Source: Kribbella soli
GTDB taxonomy: Bacteria > Actinomycetota > Actinomycetes > Propionibacteriales > Kribbellaceae
Reading direction: 5' to 3'
Length of the DNA: 64,000 bases
NCBI RefSeq assembly: GCF_004331345.1
Contig: NZ_SJJZ01000003.1
Location: 1,364,001-1,428,000, forward strand
In this document: one piece after another, positions 8,630 through 17,691 of the stretch
How the letters are laid out: each line of letters starts with the position of its first letter
Numbering within the stretch: position 1 is the stretch's first letter
Notes under the pieces: model-generated
The model's database searches: none
What the model was told of the DNA's origin: nothing
Seen by the model: the letters and a program-made list of their open reading frames with translations, nothing else
Position numbers and translations under genes: made by a program

Positions 8630-10870
8630 TCAGAGCTTCGCGCACTGCCCGGAGCGCGGCCCGGAGACCCGGTTCGGTGCCTGCAAGTTGGTCGGCGCCG
8701 GGGTGTTGGCCGAACAGGTGAGCGGACCGTTGACGGTGTTCCCGGCGAGCGCGACCGGGTCGGTTGTGCGGCTGTTCGTGACGGATAGCGGTCCCTGGAC
8801 GGTGCTGCCGACCGCGACCAGGCTGCGGGTGATGCCGCTCGCGCTGACCGGCCCGCCGATCGTGGAACGCAGCAGGTGCAGGTCGGCTGCCCGATCGGCA
8901 CGGACAGGGCCGTTGACTCGCGAATCGGTGGCAACGAGGGACGCGCCTGCGGCGACCAGGACAGCGCCCTTGACGGTCGCGTCGGTCAGGCACGTGACGC
9001 CTTTGCTGAGGTACAGCGGTCCGTCGTGCACCCCGGTGAGTGTCGTCGTACACGCTGGTGCCGGACGCAAGAGCGTGACCGCGAACCGGCGCGGGTCGCC
9101 GACGTTGCCGGTGGCATCGATAGCGCGGTACTCGACCTGATGACGCCCGTACCCAGGCGGTACGTCGTCCCACGGCACAATCCGCGGTACGCCGAGCTTG
9201 CCGTACACGAGCTGGTCGATCGCGGTCCCCTCGGCGGTGAACCGGAACGGCGCGGACGCATCGGTCGGCCAGCCGTAGTAGTTGTACCAACCGTCCCCGT
9301 CGACGCGGAACTCCAGTACGACGTACCCCGCGCTGTCGTCCGTCGCGGCCAGACCCATCGTGAACGCGTCGTTGTAGATGTACTCCGGCCCGCTCGATTT
9401 CTGCACGGTGAGCAGCGGTTTCGACATCGTCGACGTCACGACCGGTTGTACGCCGTCGACGTCCCAGCTGAGTGTTTCGGAGCCGGACTGCGCGGTCAGC
9501 GTGTGCCGCCCGGTCAGCTTCAGCGGTGCGAGATCGAGGTCGCGGTCGTTGCCCGGGTTCGCGACCGTCCGGCCGTCGACCTTCCAGGTGATGGCCCCGA
9601 CGGACTGCTGGGTCTCGGCGTACACGACCTCGTCGGCACCGACCGGGTGCTCGGTCGACGTGGACCCGGTGAACGTCGGCTCAAACGATTGCGCAGCGGC
9701 TGGGAGGGAGGGGTCGACGGTCCACGAGCGAGTGGCCGTCGGGCGTACGGCGGGATCGCGGATGAACTCGGTCGGGTCGACGATCGTCGCGGAAAGCGTG
9801 TGCGGCCCGGGCGCGAGGTCGAGCGTGGACAGGTCGACGGTACGGGCGTTCGCGGTCGGCAGCGCCGTACCGTCGACGGCCCAGGTCACGTCGAGCTCAT
9901 GGTCGACCGGGTGCAAGGTCTGCAGCCAAACGACCTGGTCAGCGGCGACCGGGCCGGCCGGAGCGCTGTCCTGGAAAAGGTTCGCCTTGGCGGAGAGGCG
10001 TTGGGTCATCCGCTCGCGCGACGGCTGATCGAAGTAGTAGCCGAGGGCCTTCATCATCGAGTGCGCACTGGGCCGCCAGACGCCCGATCCGGCGTACATG
10101 CCGCCCTCGTAGCGGCCGATCGTGCCGCCGGACTCGGACTTCTCCCCCAGCCAGCGCCACCACTTCGTGTGCCGCTCCAGCATTTGCTGCTCGGTCAGCA
10201 ACGTGTGGTGGATCGAGGAAGGTTCAGGACCTTGGTACGGCGCACCGCGCTCGCCGCGGGCGTAGTAGTCGTACTCGTCCTGCAGCCCGCCGAGCGAGTG
10301 CCCGAGCTCGTGCGGCGTGATCAGGGCGGAGAGCGCGTTGCCCCCGGACGCCGTGGCGTACGTCCCGCCCGCACCGCCGTAGGTGTCGCTGTTGCCGATA
10401 GCAAGGATCTGCCGGTTGGCGCTCGTGGTCCCCGCAACGAGGTCGGCGTACTGCGTCGCGGCCGCCTGGCTGACCGTCAGCAGGCGCTGGACGCTACCCG
10501 GGTTGCACCCGCCCCAGAATCCCATCTGCAGCGGGGTGTCGCGCTTCGGGTCGGTCAGACCGGGATCGCAGTCGACGCCGGACTCGGGGGACGCGATCTC
10601 GACGGCGTACACATTGACGTAGTTCCGGTACGACTTGAACGGCTCGATGCTCCAGAGGATGTTCAGGTGCTTGTCGAGCTGCTCGCGGAACTTCGGCAGC
10701 TCGGCCGCCGTGTAGCCGTCGCCCATCACCACCAGGTTGAACCGCGACGCCGCCGGGCCGGTCACCTGGATCGGTACGACGGTCGCGTCCGGGGCGGCCG
10801 CTCTCGCGGGCAGGGTTATCAGGACCCCAGCTAGCAGTGCTAGGACTGCGGTCAGGCGCTTCGTGCGCAT
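8630..10870 (-). CDS. Secreted M64-family metallopeptidase (IgA peptidase-like)
   Basis: 746-residue secreted zinc peptidase. Residues 1-25 form a signal peptide (MRTKRLTAVLALLAGVLITL, then an ARA cleavage region). The peptidase M64 domain follows, beginning RFNLVVMGDGYTAAEL, with the zinc motif HELGHSLGGLQDEY at about 187-200. Beta-sandwich modules of immunoglobulin type follow, then a C-terminal stretch repeating GPVSA/GPLSV/GPLTC, which may form a short beta-solenoid. The ATG at 10870 is chosen because GGGAGAG sits just before it; an in-frame ATG at 10885 lies upstream of that site. Likely role: breakdown of extracellular protein. It stands alone, with no cotranscribed partner. Confidence 0.88.
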   Translation of the reverse strand: MRTKRLTAVLALLAGVLITLPARAAAPDATVVPIQVTGPAASRFNLVVMGDGYTAAELPKFREQLDKHLNILWSIEPFKSYRNYVNVYAVEIASPESGVDCDPGLTDPKRDTPLQMGFWGGCNPGSVQRLLTVSQAAATQYADLVAGTTSANRQILAIGNSDTYGGAGGTYATASGGNALSALITPHELGHSLGGLQDEYDYYARGERGAPYQGPEPSSIHHTLLTEQQMLERHTKWWRWLGEKSESGGTIGRYEGGMYAGSGVWRPSAHSMMKALGYYFDQPSRERMTQRLSAKANLFQDSAPAGPVAADQVVWLQTLHPVDHELDVTWAVDGTALPTANARTVDLSTLDLAPGPHTLSATIVDPTEFIRDPAVRPTATRSWTVDPSLPAAAQSFEPTFTGSTSTEHPVGADEVVYAETQQSVGAITWKVDGRTVANPGNDRDLDLAPLKLTGRHTLTAQSGSETLSWDVDGVQPVVTSTMSKPLLTVQKSSGPEYIYNDAFTMGLAATDDSAGYVVLEFRVDGDGWYNYYGWPTDASAPFRFTAEGTAIDQLVYGKLGVPRIVPWDDVPPGYGRHQVEYRAIDATGNVGDPRRFAVTLLRPAPACTTTLTGVHDGPLYLSKGVTCLTDATVKGAVLVAAGASLVATDSRVNGPVRADRAADLHLLRSTIGGPVSASGITRSLVAVGSTVQGPLSVTNSRTTDPVALAGNTVNGPLTCSANTPAPTNLQAPNRVSGPRSGQCAKL

Positions 10871-11050
10871 GGTTCTCTCCCCCACCTGGGCGACGGTGCC
10901 GTGAGCAGCTTACGAAGGCCGGCCGCGGAGTGTGAGGAGTTCCCGCGTGGCGACGTACGAGCCAACCGGGCGATCGTGCGGCATCATGAGGGGTCGGGGA
11001 ACGCGTGAGGCTGCGTGACCTCTTGCGTGACCTCTACGGAAGGGACACCG

Positions 11051-11848
11051 ATGACGGAACCGGCACAGTCGCCGCGGCGGGAGCCGGACCCTGCGGTCGT
11101 GGATGCCGGCGACGGCGACGGCAAGGGCATCTACTGGGTGCTGAAGAACGTGGTCGTCGGACCGCCGGTACGGCGGATCTTCCGGCCGAACGTGGTCGGC
11201 GCCGAGAACATCCCGGAGACCGGCGCCGCGATCATCGCCAGCAACCATCTGTCGTACTCCGACTGGATCTTCATGCCGCTGGTGCTGCGGCGGCGAGTCA
11301 CGTTCGTGGCGAAATCCGACTACTTCACGGGGGCCGGCATCAAGGGCCGGTTCCAGCGCGGGTTCTTCAAGGGCACCGGCCAGGTGCCGATCGACCGCTC
11401 CGGCGGGTCGGCGTCCGAGGGCGCGATGCGGGCCGGGATGAAGGTGCTGGAGCGCGGCGAGCTGTTCGGGATCTACCCGGAGGGCACCCGCTCGCACGAC
11501 GGGCGGCTGTACAAGGGCCGGACCGGCGTCGCTCGGCTGGCGCTCGAGGCCAAGGTGCCGGTGATCCCGTGCGGCGTGATCGGGACCGACGTGGTCGCCC
11601 CGCCCGGGAAGATCGTCGCGTCGTTCGCCTCGCCGACGGTGAAGTTCGGTGAGCCGCTGGACTTCTCCCGGTACGAGGGCATGGAGAGCGACCGGCTGAT
11701 CCTGCGGGCGGTCACCGACGAGATCATGTACAAGATCATGGAGCTGTCCGGGCAGGAGTACCTCGACATGTACGCCACCAAGGCGAAGGCGCTCGAGGGC
11801 CGCGCGGTGACCGGGACGCCGGAGAAGGTCCGCAAGTCGGACACCTGA
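11051..11848 (+). CDS. 1-acyl-sn-glycerol-3-phosphate acyltransferase family (PlsC)
   Basis: 265-residue acyltransferase of the PlsC family, which transfers a fatty acyl group to lysophosphatidate or a related acceptor at the membrane. Catalytic motif I is NHLSYSDWIF (HX4D) at about residue 75, and the acceptor-binding motif is YPEGTRSHDGRLYKGRTG at about 140. The start at 11051 follows GGAAGGGA; in-frame codons further upstream lack such a site. The gene lies 39 bases before pheA on the same strand, and the two may be cotranscribed. Confidence 0.9.
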   Translation: MTEPAQSPRREPDPAVVDAGDGDGKGIYWVLKNVVVGPPVRRIFRPNVVGAENIPETGAAIIASNHLSYSDWIFMPLVLRRRVTFVAKSDYFTGAGIKGRFQRGFFKGTGQVPIDRSGGSASEGAMRAGMKVLERGELFGIYPEGTRSHDGRLYKGRTGVARLALEAKVPVIPCGVIGTDVVAPPGKIVASFASPTVKFGEPLDFSRYEGMESDRLILRAVTDEIMYKIMELSGQEYLDMYATKAKALEGRAVTGTPEKVRKSDT

Positions 11849-11887
11849 TCCGGGTACTGAGATCCGAGGGGTCTACCCTGGGAGATC

Positions 11888-12766
11888 GTGGACGGACCGA
11901 TCGCTTATCAGGGTGAGCCAGGCGCCAACTCGGCGATGGCGTGCACCGACATGTTCCCGGACCGCGAGCAGTTGCCCTGCACGACGTTCGAGGACGCGCT
12001 CGAGGCGGTCAGCAGCGGACGTGCCGGACTCGCGATGATCCCGGTGGACAACTCGATCGCCGGCCGGGTCGCGGACATCCATCACCTGCTGCCGGAGTCC
12101 GGGCTGCACATCGTCGGTGAGTACTTCCTGCCGATCCACTTCCAGTTGCTCGGTGTTCCCGGTACGTCGCTCGACCAGATCCGCACCGTTCGCAGCCATG
12201 TGCACGCGCTCGGGCAGTGCCGGAAGATCATCCGCGAGCACGGGTGGTCGACGGTCGTAGCCGACGACACCGCCGGTGCTGCGCGGGAGGTGTCGGAGCT
12301 GGGTGATCCGACCGTCGCGTCCCTGTCGCCGCGGGCCGCGGCCGGGCTGTACGGGCTCGAGACGCTGGCCTCCGACGTCGAGGACGAGCACCACAACACG
12401 ACCCGCTTCCTGGTCCTGTCCCGCGAACCCGAGGTCCCGCCGGTCGGGTCCGGTCCGACCATCACGTCGTTCGTCTACCGCGTGCGGAACGTGTCCGCCG
12501 CGCTGTACAAGGCCCTCGGCGGCTTCGCGACCAACAGCGTCAACATGACCAAGCTGGAGTCGTACCAGTTGGGCGGCATGTTCTTCGCCACCCAGTTCTA
12601 CGCCGACATCGAAGGCCATCCCGAGGACCCGAACGTAGCGCTGGCCCTCGAGGAACTCGCCTTCTTCTCGGTAGAGGTCCGCATCCTCGGCGTCTACCCC
12701 GCCAACGAGTTCCGCGCCCAAATAGCCGAACCCGCCGCCAACCGAGCCCTCCGCCCCCACCACTAG
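11888..12766 (+). CDS. pheA: Prephenate dehydratase
   Basis: 292-residue monofunctional prephenate dehydratase, which converts prephenate to phenylpyruvate in phenylalanine synthesis. The start is GTG (MDGPIAYQGEPGANSAMAC) after GGGAGA. The catalytic region holds VDNSIAGRV and the NTTRFLVLS motif (TRF) near residue 175. A C-terminal ACT domain follows, with KLESYQLGG in place of the more usual ESRP, a variant seen in other bacterial lineages and presumed to bind phenylalanine. The stop codon abuts the next ATG. Codons in the last 30 positions become rich in C and A at the third base. Confidence 0.94.
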   Translation: MDGPIAYQGEPGANSAMACTDMFPDREQLPCTTFEDALEAVSSGRAGLAMIPVDNSIAGRVADIHHLLPESGLHIVGEYFLPIHFQLLGVPGTSLDQIRTVRSHVHALGQCRKIIREHGWSTVVADDTAGAAREVSELGDPTVASLSPRAAAGLYGLETLASDVEDEHHNTTRFLVLSREPEVPPVGSGPTITSFVYRVRNVSAALYKALGGFATNSVNMTKLESYQLGGMFFATQFYADIEGHPEDPNVALALEELAFFSVEVRILGVYPANEFRAQIAEPAANRALRPHH

Positions 12767-13380
12767 ATGGGCTCGCTGCACGACGTCCGCGTGGTGCTGG
12801 TCGGTGGGACCTCGAACGTCGGGAAGTCGACGGTTGCCCAGGTTCTGGCAGGGAGACTCGGGTTCGACTACCTGTCCACGGACAAGCTCGGCCGGCATCC
12901 CGGGCGGCCGTGGGCCACACCGAACCACGAGGTTCCGGCGCATGTCGTCGAGCACTATCGGTCCTTCACCGGCGAGCAGCTGGTCGACGCTCTGCTCGCC
13001 CACTACGAGCGGATGTGGCCGCGGATCGAGGAGCTGGTCACGAGTCGTCAACTGCGGCGGCGGGGTTGGTGCTCGAGGGATCCGGGGTCTGGCCCGCAAA
13101 CGTGGCGCGGCTGACCACGCCGTACACCCCTGCTGTCTGGCTCAGCGCGAATGAGCGTGTCCTGGCGGCCCGCATGCACTGCACCAGCAGGTACGACGAT
13201 CTGCCCGCCGAGGGCCGCTACTTGGTCGACAAGTTCCTCGCCCGGTCGCTCGGCTACCAGACGAGAATGCTCGCCGTCGTCGACCAACTCGCCCTGAACC
13301 ACCTCGACGTCACCGAACCCCGCTCCCCCGAACAACTCGCCAACGAGATCCTCGACTCGGTCACCACTCACCCCGGCTAA
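12767..13380 (+). pseudogene. P-loop kinase-like gene, frameshifted
   Basis: The ATG directly abuts the pheA stop. The first frame encodes VRVVLVGGTSNVGKSTVAQV, a Walker A loop like those of AAA-type small-molecule kinases, and continues to about PRIEELVTSRQ. It then drifts into low-quality sequence and stops at 13114. A second frame continues the protein with GLVLEGSGVWPANVARLTTP and ends ILDSVTTHPG at 13380. One base gained or lost between about 13045 and 13066, where the sequence is runs of CGG and GGGG, would restore a single protein of about 204 residues. Either the gene is broken or there is a sequencing error in this GC-rich run. The substrate cannot be told. Confidence 0.75.
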
Positions 13381-13399
13381 CCCGGCACACCCCCAAGGC

Positions 13400-13449
13400 A
13401 CTGGGAACAGGCTATTGCGTGTCCCCACTACCCATCGGTTGTTCCCAGT
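13400..13449. terminator. Palindromic element, copy 1
   Basis: Inverted repeat ACTGGGAACA (13400-13409) / TGTTCCCAGT (13440-13449) with a 30-base loop, lying between the convergent kinase pseudogene and Nudix gene. It is preceded by GGCACACCCC, and its left arm continues into GGCTATTGC. The same words occur around 26605-26655, so this is a repeated element that probably serves as a bidirectional terminator. Confidence 0.65.
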
Positions 13450-13464
13450 TGGAGGCCGAGCAGG

Positions 13465-13881
13465 TCAGAGAGCCAGGACGGCGTGTACGACGGGGCTCAA
13501 GTGGGTCTCGTCGTCGGTGCGGGTGTTGAACCAGCGGCAGCCGGCCGTGTCCGGGGAGGTGATCGCGGCCGGTGCGGTGGTTGGCCGCGGTAGGTCGAGG
13601 TAGACGCCGTGGTGGTGGAAGTTGATGGGTTCGCCGGTGGAGGTCGTTCGGACGTGTAGGGCGAAGGGCTTGAAGTGGCCGGCTGCGGTCAGGTGAAGGC
13701 CGAGCTCTTCGTGGAGTTCGCGTTCCAGGGTTTCTGGCCACGACTCCCCCGGTTCGGGGCTGCCGCCGGGGAGGTCCAGGAGGCCGGTGTACGGGCCGCG
13801 GGTCTTGTGGACCAGGAGGATGCGGTCCGCGTCGCGGATCCGCGCGTAGACGCCGAAGTGGTGCTGCGGTGCCGGGTCCAT
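13465..13881 (-). CDS. Nudix hydrolase
   Basis: 138-residue Nudix protein. Such proteins hydrolyse nucleoside diphosphates linked to another moiety using Mg2+. The full Nudix box is visible at about residues 39-61: GGSPEPGESWPETLERELHE followed by ELGL, matching GX5EX7REUXEEXGU. The N-terminus FGVYARIRDADRILLVHKTR is a typical first strand. The substrate cannot be predicted. It is divergent from the GNAT gene, with 52 bases between the starts. Confidence 0.88.
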   Translation of the reverse strand: MDPAPQHHFGVYARIRDADRILLVHKTRGPYTGLLDLPGGSPEPGESWPETLERELHEELGLHLTAAGHFKPFALHVRTTSTGEPINFHHHGVYLDLPRPTTAPAAITSPDTAGCRWFNTRTDDETHLSPVVHAVLAL

Positions 13882-13933
13882 CGAGGGATGGTAATTCGCG
13901 GCGGCGCGGATGTGCTCGGAATAGGGTCGCGGG

Positions 13934-14917
13934 GTGGAGATCTTGACGGTTGATGGGCGGGATGTTGGGGCTTTTCGGCGGTTTTATGAGGTGAAGTTCG
14001 GGGTTCGGCGGGAGGAGTTGGAGTTTCCTGCTGGGATGGGGCTGGAAGAGGCTCGGGTGTTCATGGCTCGGGAGCATGCTGAGGTGCGGGCGGACGGGCT
14101 CGGGTTGGTGGACGGGGACACCTGGCTCGGGGTCGCGTGGCTCGACTGGTGGCTGGTGGGGAACACCGACACCGTGGACGTGGAGCTCGCGGTCGCTCCG
14201 GCGTACCGGCGGCGTGGGGTTGCGACGAAGCTGCTCGACGCGGCGATCGAACGCGCCCGGGCCGACGGCCGACGGATCGTGTCGGGGACGAACGTGGCGG
14301 GTGATCCGGTGACCGGAGAAAGCCCGGGTACGGCGTTCGCGGCGGCGCGGGGGTTCGTGAAGAAGCATGCCGAGCTGCATCAGGTCGCCGAACTGCCACT
14401 GAACGACGTGGTGGAGCAGCCGGTCGACGGGTACGAGATCGTGCAGTGGCGGGAGCACACGCCGGACGAGTGGCTCGAGCAGTTCGTGGAGCTGCTGAGC
14501 GGGATGAGCGAGGACGTGCCGACCGGCGAGCGCACCTCCGAGGCGGTTCGCTGGACGCCCGAACTGGTACGTGACGCAGAGGACCGCCGGATCGCCCAGG
14601 GCCGGTTCACGTACACCACGGCCGCCGTCCACACCGCTTCCGGCGAGCTGGCGGCGTACACGCAGATGGGCGGTACGCCGGAAACCCCGGACCGGCTCAA
14701 CCAGTACGACACCTACGTACGTCGTACGCACCGCGGCAACCGTCTCGGTGTCGCGGTGAAGGGCCCCAACCTCCGCGCCCTCCAGGCCGGCGTCTCGCTC
14801 CCCGCCGTACTCCACACCTGGAACGCCCCGGAGAACGCGCCGATGATCGCCGTCAACACCAAACTCGGCTTCCGCCCGGTCGCCCAACGCACGATGTGGG
14901 AGCGAACGCTCCTATAG
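13934..14917 (+). CDS. Tandem GNAT-family acetyltransferase
   Basis: 327-residue protein with two GNAT folds. The first carries the acetyl-CoA loop VAPAYRRRGVATKLLDAAIE at about residues 88-107. The second, from about residue 160, carries YVRRTHRGNRLGVAVKGPNL at about 260. GNAT proteins move an acyl group from CoA to an amine; the substrate is unknown. The start is GTG, and no other in-frame start keeps the first strand. The coding strand changes from G/T-rich at the 5' end to C-rich at the 3' end. Confidence 0.82.
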   Translation: MEILTVDGRDVGAFRRFYEVKFGVRREELEFPAGMGLEEARVFMAREHAEVRADGLGLVDGDTWLGVAWLDWWLVGNTDTVDVELAVAPAYRRRGVATKLLDAAIERARADGRRIVSGTNVAGDPVTGESPGTAFAAARGFVKKHAELHQVAELPLNDVVEQPVDGYEIVQWREHTPDEWLEQFVELLSGMSEDVPTGERTSEAVRWTPELVRDAEDRRIAQGRFTYTTAAVHTASGELAAYTQMGGTPETPDRLNQYDTYVRRTHRGNRLGVAVKGPNLRALQAGVSLPAVLHTWNAPENAPMIAVNTKLGFRPVAQRTMWERTLL

Positions 14918-15211
14918 CTTGCGCATGGCGCGGTAGGCGCAGTCGGCCAGGTGATCCAGCACCTGTGCCCGTCCGTCGTGCGGGTGCTCGGCGGCACAGA
15001 CCACAACGTGGGTGCCAACCGCGTGGATCCGGCCGCGGTGTTCGCTCGCGTCCGGGAACACCCACGACAGCAGCACCACGGCCACAGCGACCGTCAGCAC
15101 CAGCCAGACGGCAAGCTTCCGAGACCCGATCACGACCACAGCGTCGCACCCCGACGCATCGGCCGTCGCACCCGGTCCCCCTCCAAGCGCTTGAAATTCG
15201 TCAACCACCAC
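14912..15211 (-). CDS. Small membrane protein, unknown
   Basis: Up to 99 residues. One strong hydrophobic helix (LAVWLVLTVAVAVVLLSWVF) is followed by a short external part holding two cysteines. I do not recognise the family. The start could be the GTG at 15211, or the GTG at 15139 just ahead of the helix (VVVIGSRKLAVWL). Its stop overlaps the end of the GNAT gene by 6 bases in the convergent direction. Coding potential is suggested by the clean helix, but the gene is not certain. Confidence 0.45.
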   Translation of the reverse strand: MVVDEFQALGGGPGATADASGCDAVVVIGSRKLAVWLVLTVAVAVVLLSWVFPDASEHRGRIHAVGTHVVVCAAEHPHDGRAQVLDHLADCAYRAMRKL

Positions 15212-15420
15212 AGCGGATCGCGCGAAGTTGACTGCCGATACGCGAAGGCTTGTGCACGGGCGGTGATGAGCGGATCGTGAATCCAGAGCAGCGACTTGGG
15301 GGCCGACTGTTCGGTGGGGGAAGGCGGCAGGACCGTCTTCGGTCGAGGGGTGCGCTGGGGGTGGTCTCTTCGGTTCGGCGTACGCCGGCCTGCTCGTGCG
15401 CCCCCGCGGAAGGGGGAGAG

Positions 15421-17691
15421 ATGCCGAGGAAGGCCAACGGGCGGGCGGACAAGCACCGGGACGACTACCGGATGCCGGGAGAGGCTCCGGCGACCGAGTC
15501 GAACGGGCATACCACCAGCGAACAGCCCACGGCGAACGGCATGCCGATCGGCGGACCAGCTTCTAGCAGTACGCCGGCGACGAACATGAGCGGTGGCGGA
15601 TCGCCGGCCGCGGACATGGGCGGTGGAGGATCGCCCGGCGGTGCGGGAATGAGTGGCGGCGGAACGCCTGGCGGTGCCGGGATGTCGGGCGGCGGCCAGG
15701 CCGGTGGTGCCGGTATGAGCGGCGCGACCGACGGCGGACGGACCGAGTTCCCGAACCGTCGCCAGTGCGGCGTGATGGAGGTGCACCGGCGGCTGCTGTC
15801 GACCTCACCGGGGTACGCCGCCTCGCGGTCGGCACTCGAGACCGCGACGGTGGACTACGTCGCCGCGCAACAACGGTTCACCGGGATCGCCCGGATCCCC
15901 TGTGTCGTCCACGTCGTCTGGAACACCAACGCACAGAACATCTCGCAGGCCCAGATCGACAGCCAGATCGACGTACTGAACCGCGATTACCGCGCCACCA
16001 ACCCGGACACCAGCATCGTGCCGGGCGTGTTCAGCGGCCTGATCGCGGACACCCGGATCGAGTTCTTCCTGGCCACCGAGGACCCGAACGGGAACCCGAC
16101 GACCGGTGTCACCCGGACGCAGACGAGTACGGCGAGCTTCGGCACCGACGACAGGGTGAAGTCGTCGGCGACCGGCGGGATCAATCCGTGGGACACCGCC
16201 CACTACCTGAACATCTGGGTGTGCCAGCTCGGCGGCGGCCTGCTCGGGTACGCGCAGTTCCCCGGCGGCCCGGCGAACACCGACGGCGTGGTCATCCTGC
16301 ACAGCGGCTTCGGCACGAACGGTACGGCGGCAGCGCCGTTCGACCTCGGCCGGACCGCGACGCACGAGGTCGGGCACTACCTGAACCTGTTCCACATCTG
16401 GGGCGACGACGGCAGCGGCTGCAGCGGCAGCGACGAGTGCGCCGACACCCCGAACGCCGCCGGCCCGAACTTCGGCGTACCGACGTTCCCGCACGTGACG
16501 TGCAGCAACGGGCCGAACGGCGACCTGTTCTACGACTACATGGACTACACCGACGACCGCGGCATGGTCATGTTCACCAACGACCAGGTGACGCGGATGC
16601 ACGCGTGTCTGGACACCGTGCGCAAGGATCTGCCCGACTTCGGCGGTACGGGTACGCCGGAACCGGCCGGATCGGTCGTGGCGTGGGGCGCGAACCGGCT
16701 GGACGCGTTCGTGCTCGGCACCGACCTGGCGATGTATCACAAGTGGTGGGACGGATCGGCCTGGGGACCGTCCGTCGCCGGTTACGAGTACCAGGGTGGT
16801 ATCTGTATGAGCGCTCCTGAAGTCGCGTCCTGGGCGCCGAACCGGCTGGACGCGTTCGTCCTCGGCACCGATCACGCGCTGTACCACAAGTGGTGGGACG
16901 GCACGGCCTGGAACGGGTACGAGTACCTCGGCGGCGTCTGTATGAGCCCGCCGCGGCTGGCGACCTGGGGCCCGAACCGGCTCGACGCGTTCGTCCTCGG
17001 CACCGACCGGGCGCTGTACCACAAGTGGTGGGACGGCACGGCCTGGAACGGGTACGAGTACCTCGGCGGGATTTGCATGAGCCCGCCGGAAGTCGTTGCC
17101 TGGGGCTCCGATCGGCTGGACGTGTTCGTGCTCGGCACGGACAACGCGGTCTATCACAAGTGGTGGGACGGCTCGGCCTGGAACGGCTACGAGTACCTCG
17201 GCGGCGTCTGCGCTTCGCCGCCGCGGGTGGTGGCCTGGGGCGAGAACCGGCTCGACATGTTCGTCATCGGCACCGACTCGGCGCTGTACCACAAGTGGTA
17301 CGACGGCTCGTCGTGGTCGGGCTGGGAGTACATGGGCGGCGTGTGCACGACGGCGCCGACCGTTGTCTCGTGGGGTCCGGACCGGTTGGACGTGTTCGTG
17401 CTCGGCACCGACTCGGCGCTCTACCACAAGTGGTGGGACGGGTCCGCGTGGGGACCGTCGCTGACCGGGTACGAGTACCTGGGCGGGATCTGCACCGACG
17501 AGCCGCGCGTGGTCTCGTGGGACACGAACCGGCTCGACGTGTTCGTCACCGGCACCGACAAGCAGCTCTACCACAAGTGGTGGGACGGCTCGGCCTGGAA
17601 CGGCTACGAGCCACTCGGCGGCGTCATCAGTGACTTCAGGGTGACGGTTCCCGACTCGCCCGCCACGATCCAGCAGGGGGTGGGGCTCTGA
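15421..17691 (+). CDS. M43-type metalloprotease fused to a seven-bladed PLL-like lectin propeller
   Basis: 756 residues. The ATG at 15421 follows AAGGGGGAGAG. Residues 1-105 are hydrophilic and have no signal peptide; they include a Gly/Met/Ser linker with repeats such as GGAGMSGGG. Residues 114-410 match secreted M43 (cytophagalysin/pappalysin-like) zinc proteases: RRQCGVMEVHRRLL at the start of the domain, zinc site HEVGHYLNLFH (H315, H319, H325) and a Met-turn at YMDYTDD. Residues 418-740 are seven repeats of about 45 residues with the core RLDxFVLGTDxALYHKWWDG, as in Photorhabdus PLL fucose-binding lectins. Presumed role: a protease directed to a glycan surface. How it leaves the cell is unexplained. 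Its stop overlaps or abuts the next gene. Confidence 0.85.
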   Translation: MPRKANGRADKHRDDYRMPGEAPATESNGHTTSEQPTANGMPIGGPASSSTPATNMSGGGSPAADMGGGGSPGGAGMSGGGTPGGAGMSGGGQAGGAGMSGATDGGRTEFPNRRQCGVMEVHRRLLSTSPGYAASRSALETATVDYVAAQQRFTGIARIPCVVHVVWNTNAQNISQAQIDSQIDVLNRDYRATNPDTSIVPGVFSGLIADTRIEFFLATEDPNGNPTTGVTRTQTSTASFGTDDRVKSSATGGINPWDTAHYLNIWVCQLGGGLLGYAQFPGGPANTDGVVILHSGFGTNGTAAAPFDLGRTATHEVGHYLNLFHIWGDDGSGCSGSDECADTPNAAGPNFGVPTFPHVTCSNGPNGDLFYDYMDYTDDRGMVMFTNDQVTRMHACLDTVRKDLPDFGGTGTPEPAGSVVAWGANRLDAFVLGTDLAMYHKWWDGSAWGPSVAGYEYQGGICMSAPEVASWAPNRLDAFVLGTDHALYHKWWDGTAWNGYEYLGGVCMSPPRLATWGPNRLDAFVLGTDRALYHKWWDGTAWNGYEYLGGICMSPPEVVAWGSDRLDVFVLGTDNAVYHKWWDGSAWNGYEYLGGVCASPPRVVAWGENRLDMFVIGTDSALYHKWYDGSSWSGWEYMGGVCTTAPTVVSWGPDRLDVFVLGTDSALYHKWWDGSAWGPSLTGYEYLGGICTDEPRVVSWDTNRLDVFVTGTDKQLYHKWWDGSAWNGYEPLGGVISDFRVTVPDSPATIQQGVGL
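16672..17640 (+). repeat. Seven tandem lectin-blade repeats (about 135 bp period)
   Basis: Seven in-frame repeats encode the propeller blades of the M43 fusion. Blades 2 and 3 are nearly identical over most of their 135 bases, including the stretch encoding LYHKWWDGTAWNGYEYLGG. Blades 1 and 6 carry a short insertion (GPSVAGYEY, GPSLTGYEY). Such similarity suggests recent duplication or gene conversion between blades. Confidence 0.85.

Noticed and set aside
15130..15786. Minus-strand 218-codon frame upstream of and into the M43 gene
   Set aside because: It runs antisense to the Gly-rich linker of the protease and shows only Arg/His/Thr low complexity.
16672..17640. Regular repeats that might suggest a CRISPR array
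   Set aside because: The repeats are contiguous, in frame, about 135 bases long and encode propeller blades; there are no spacers.
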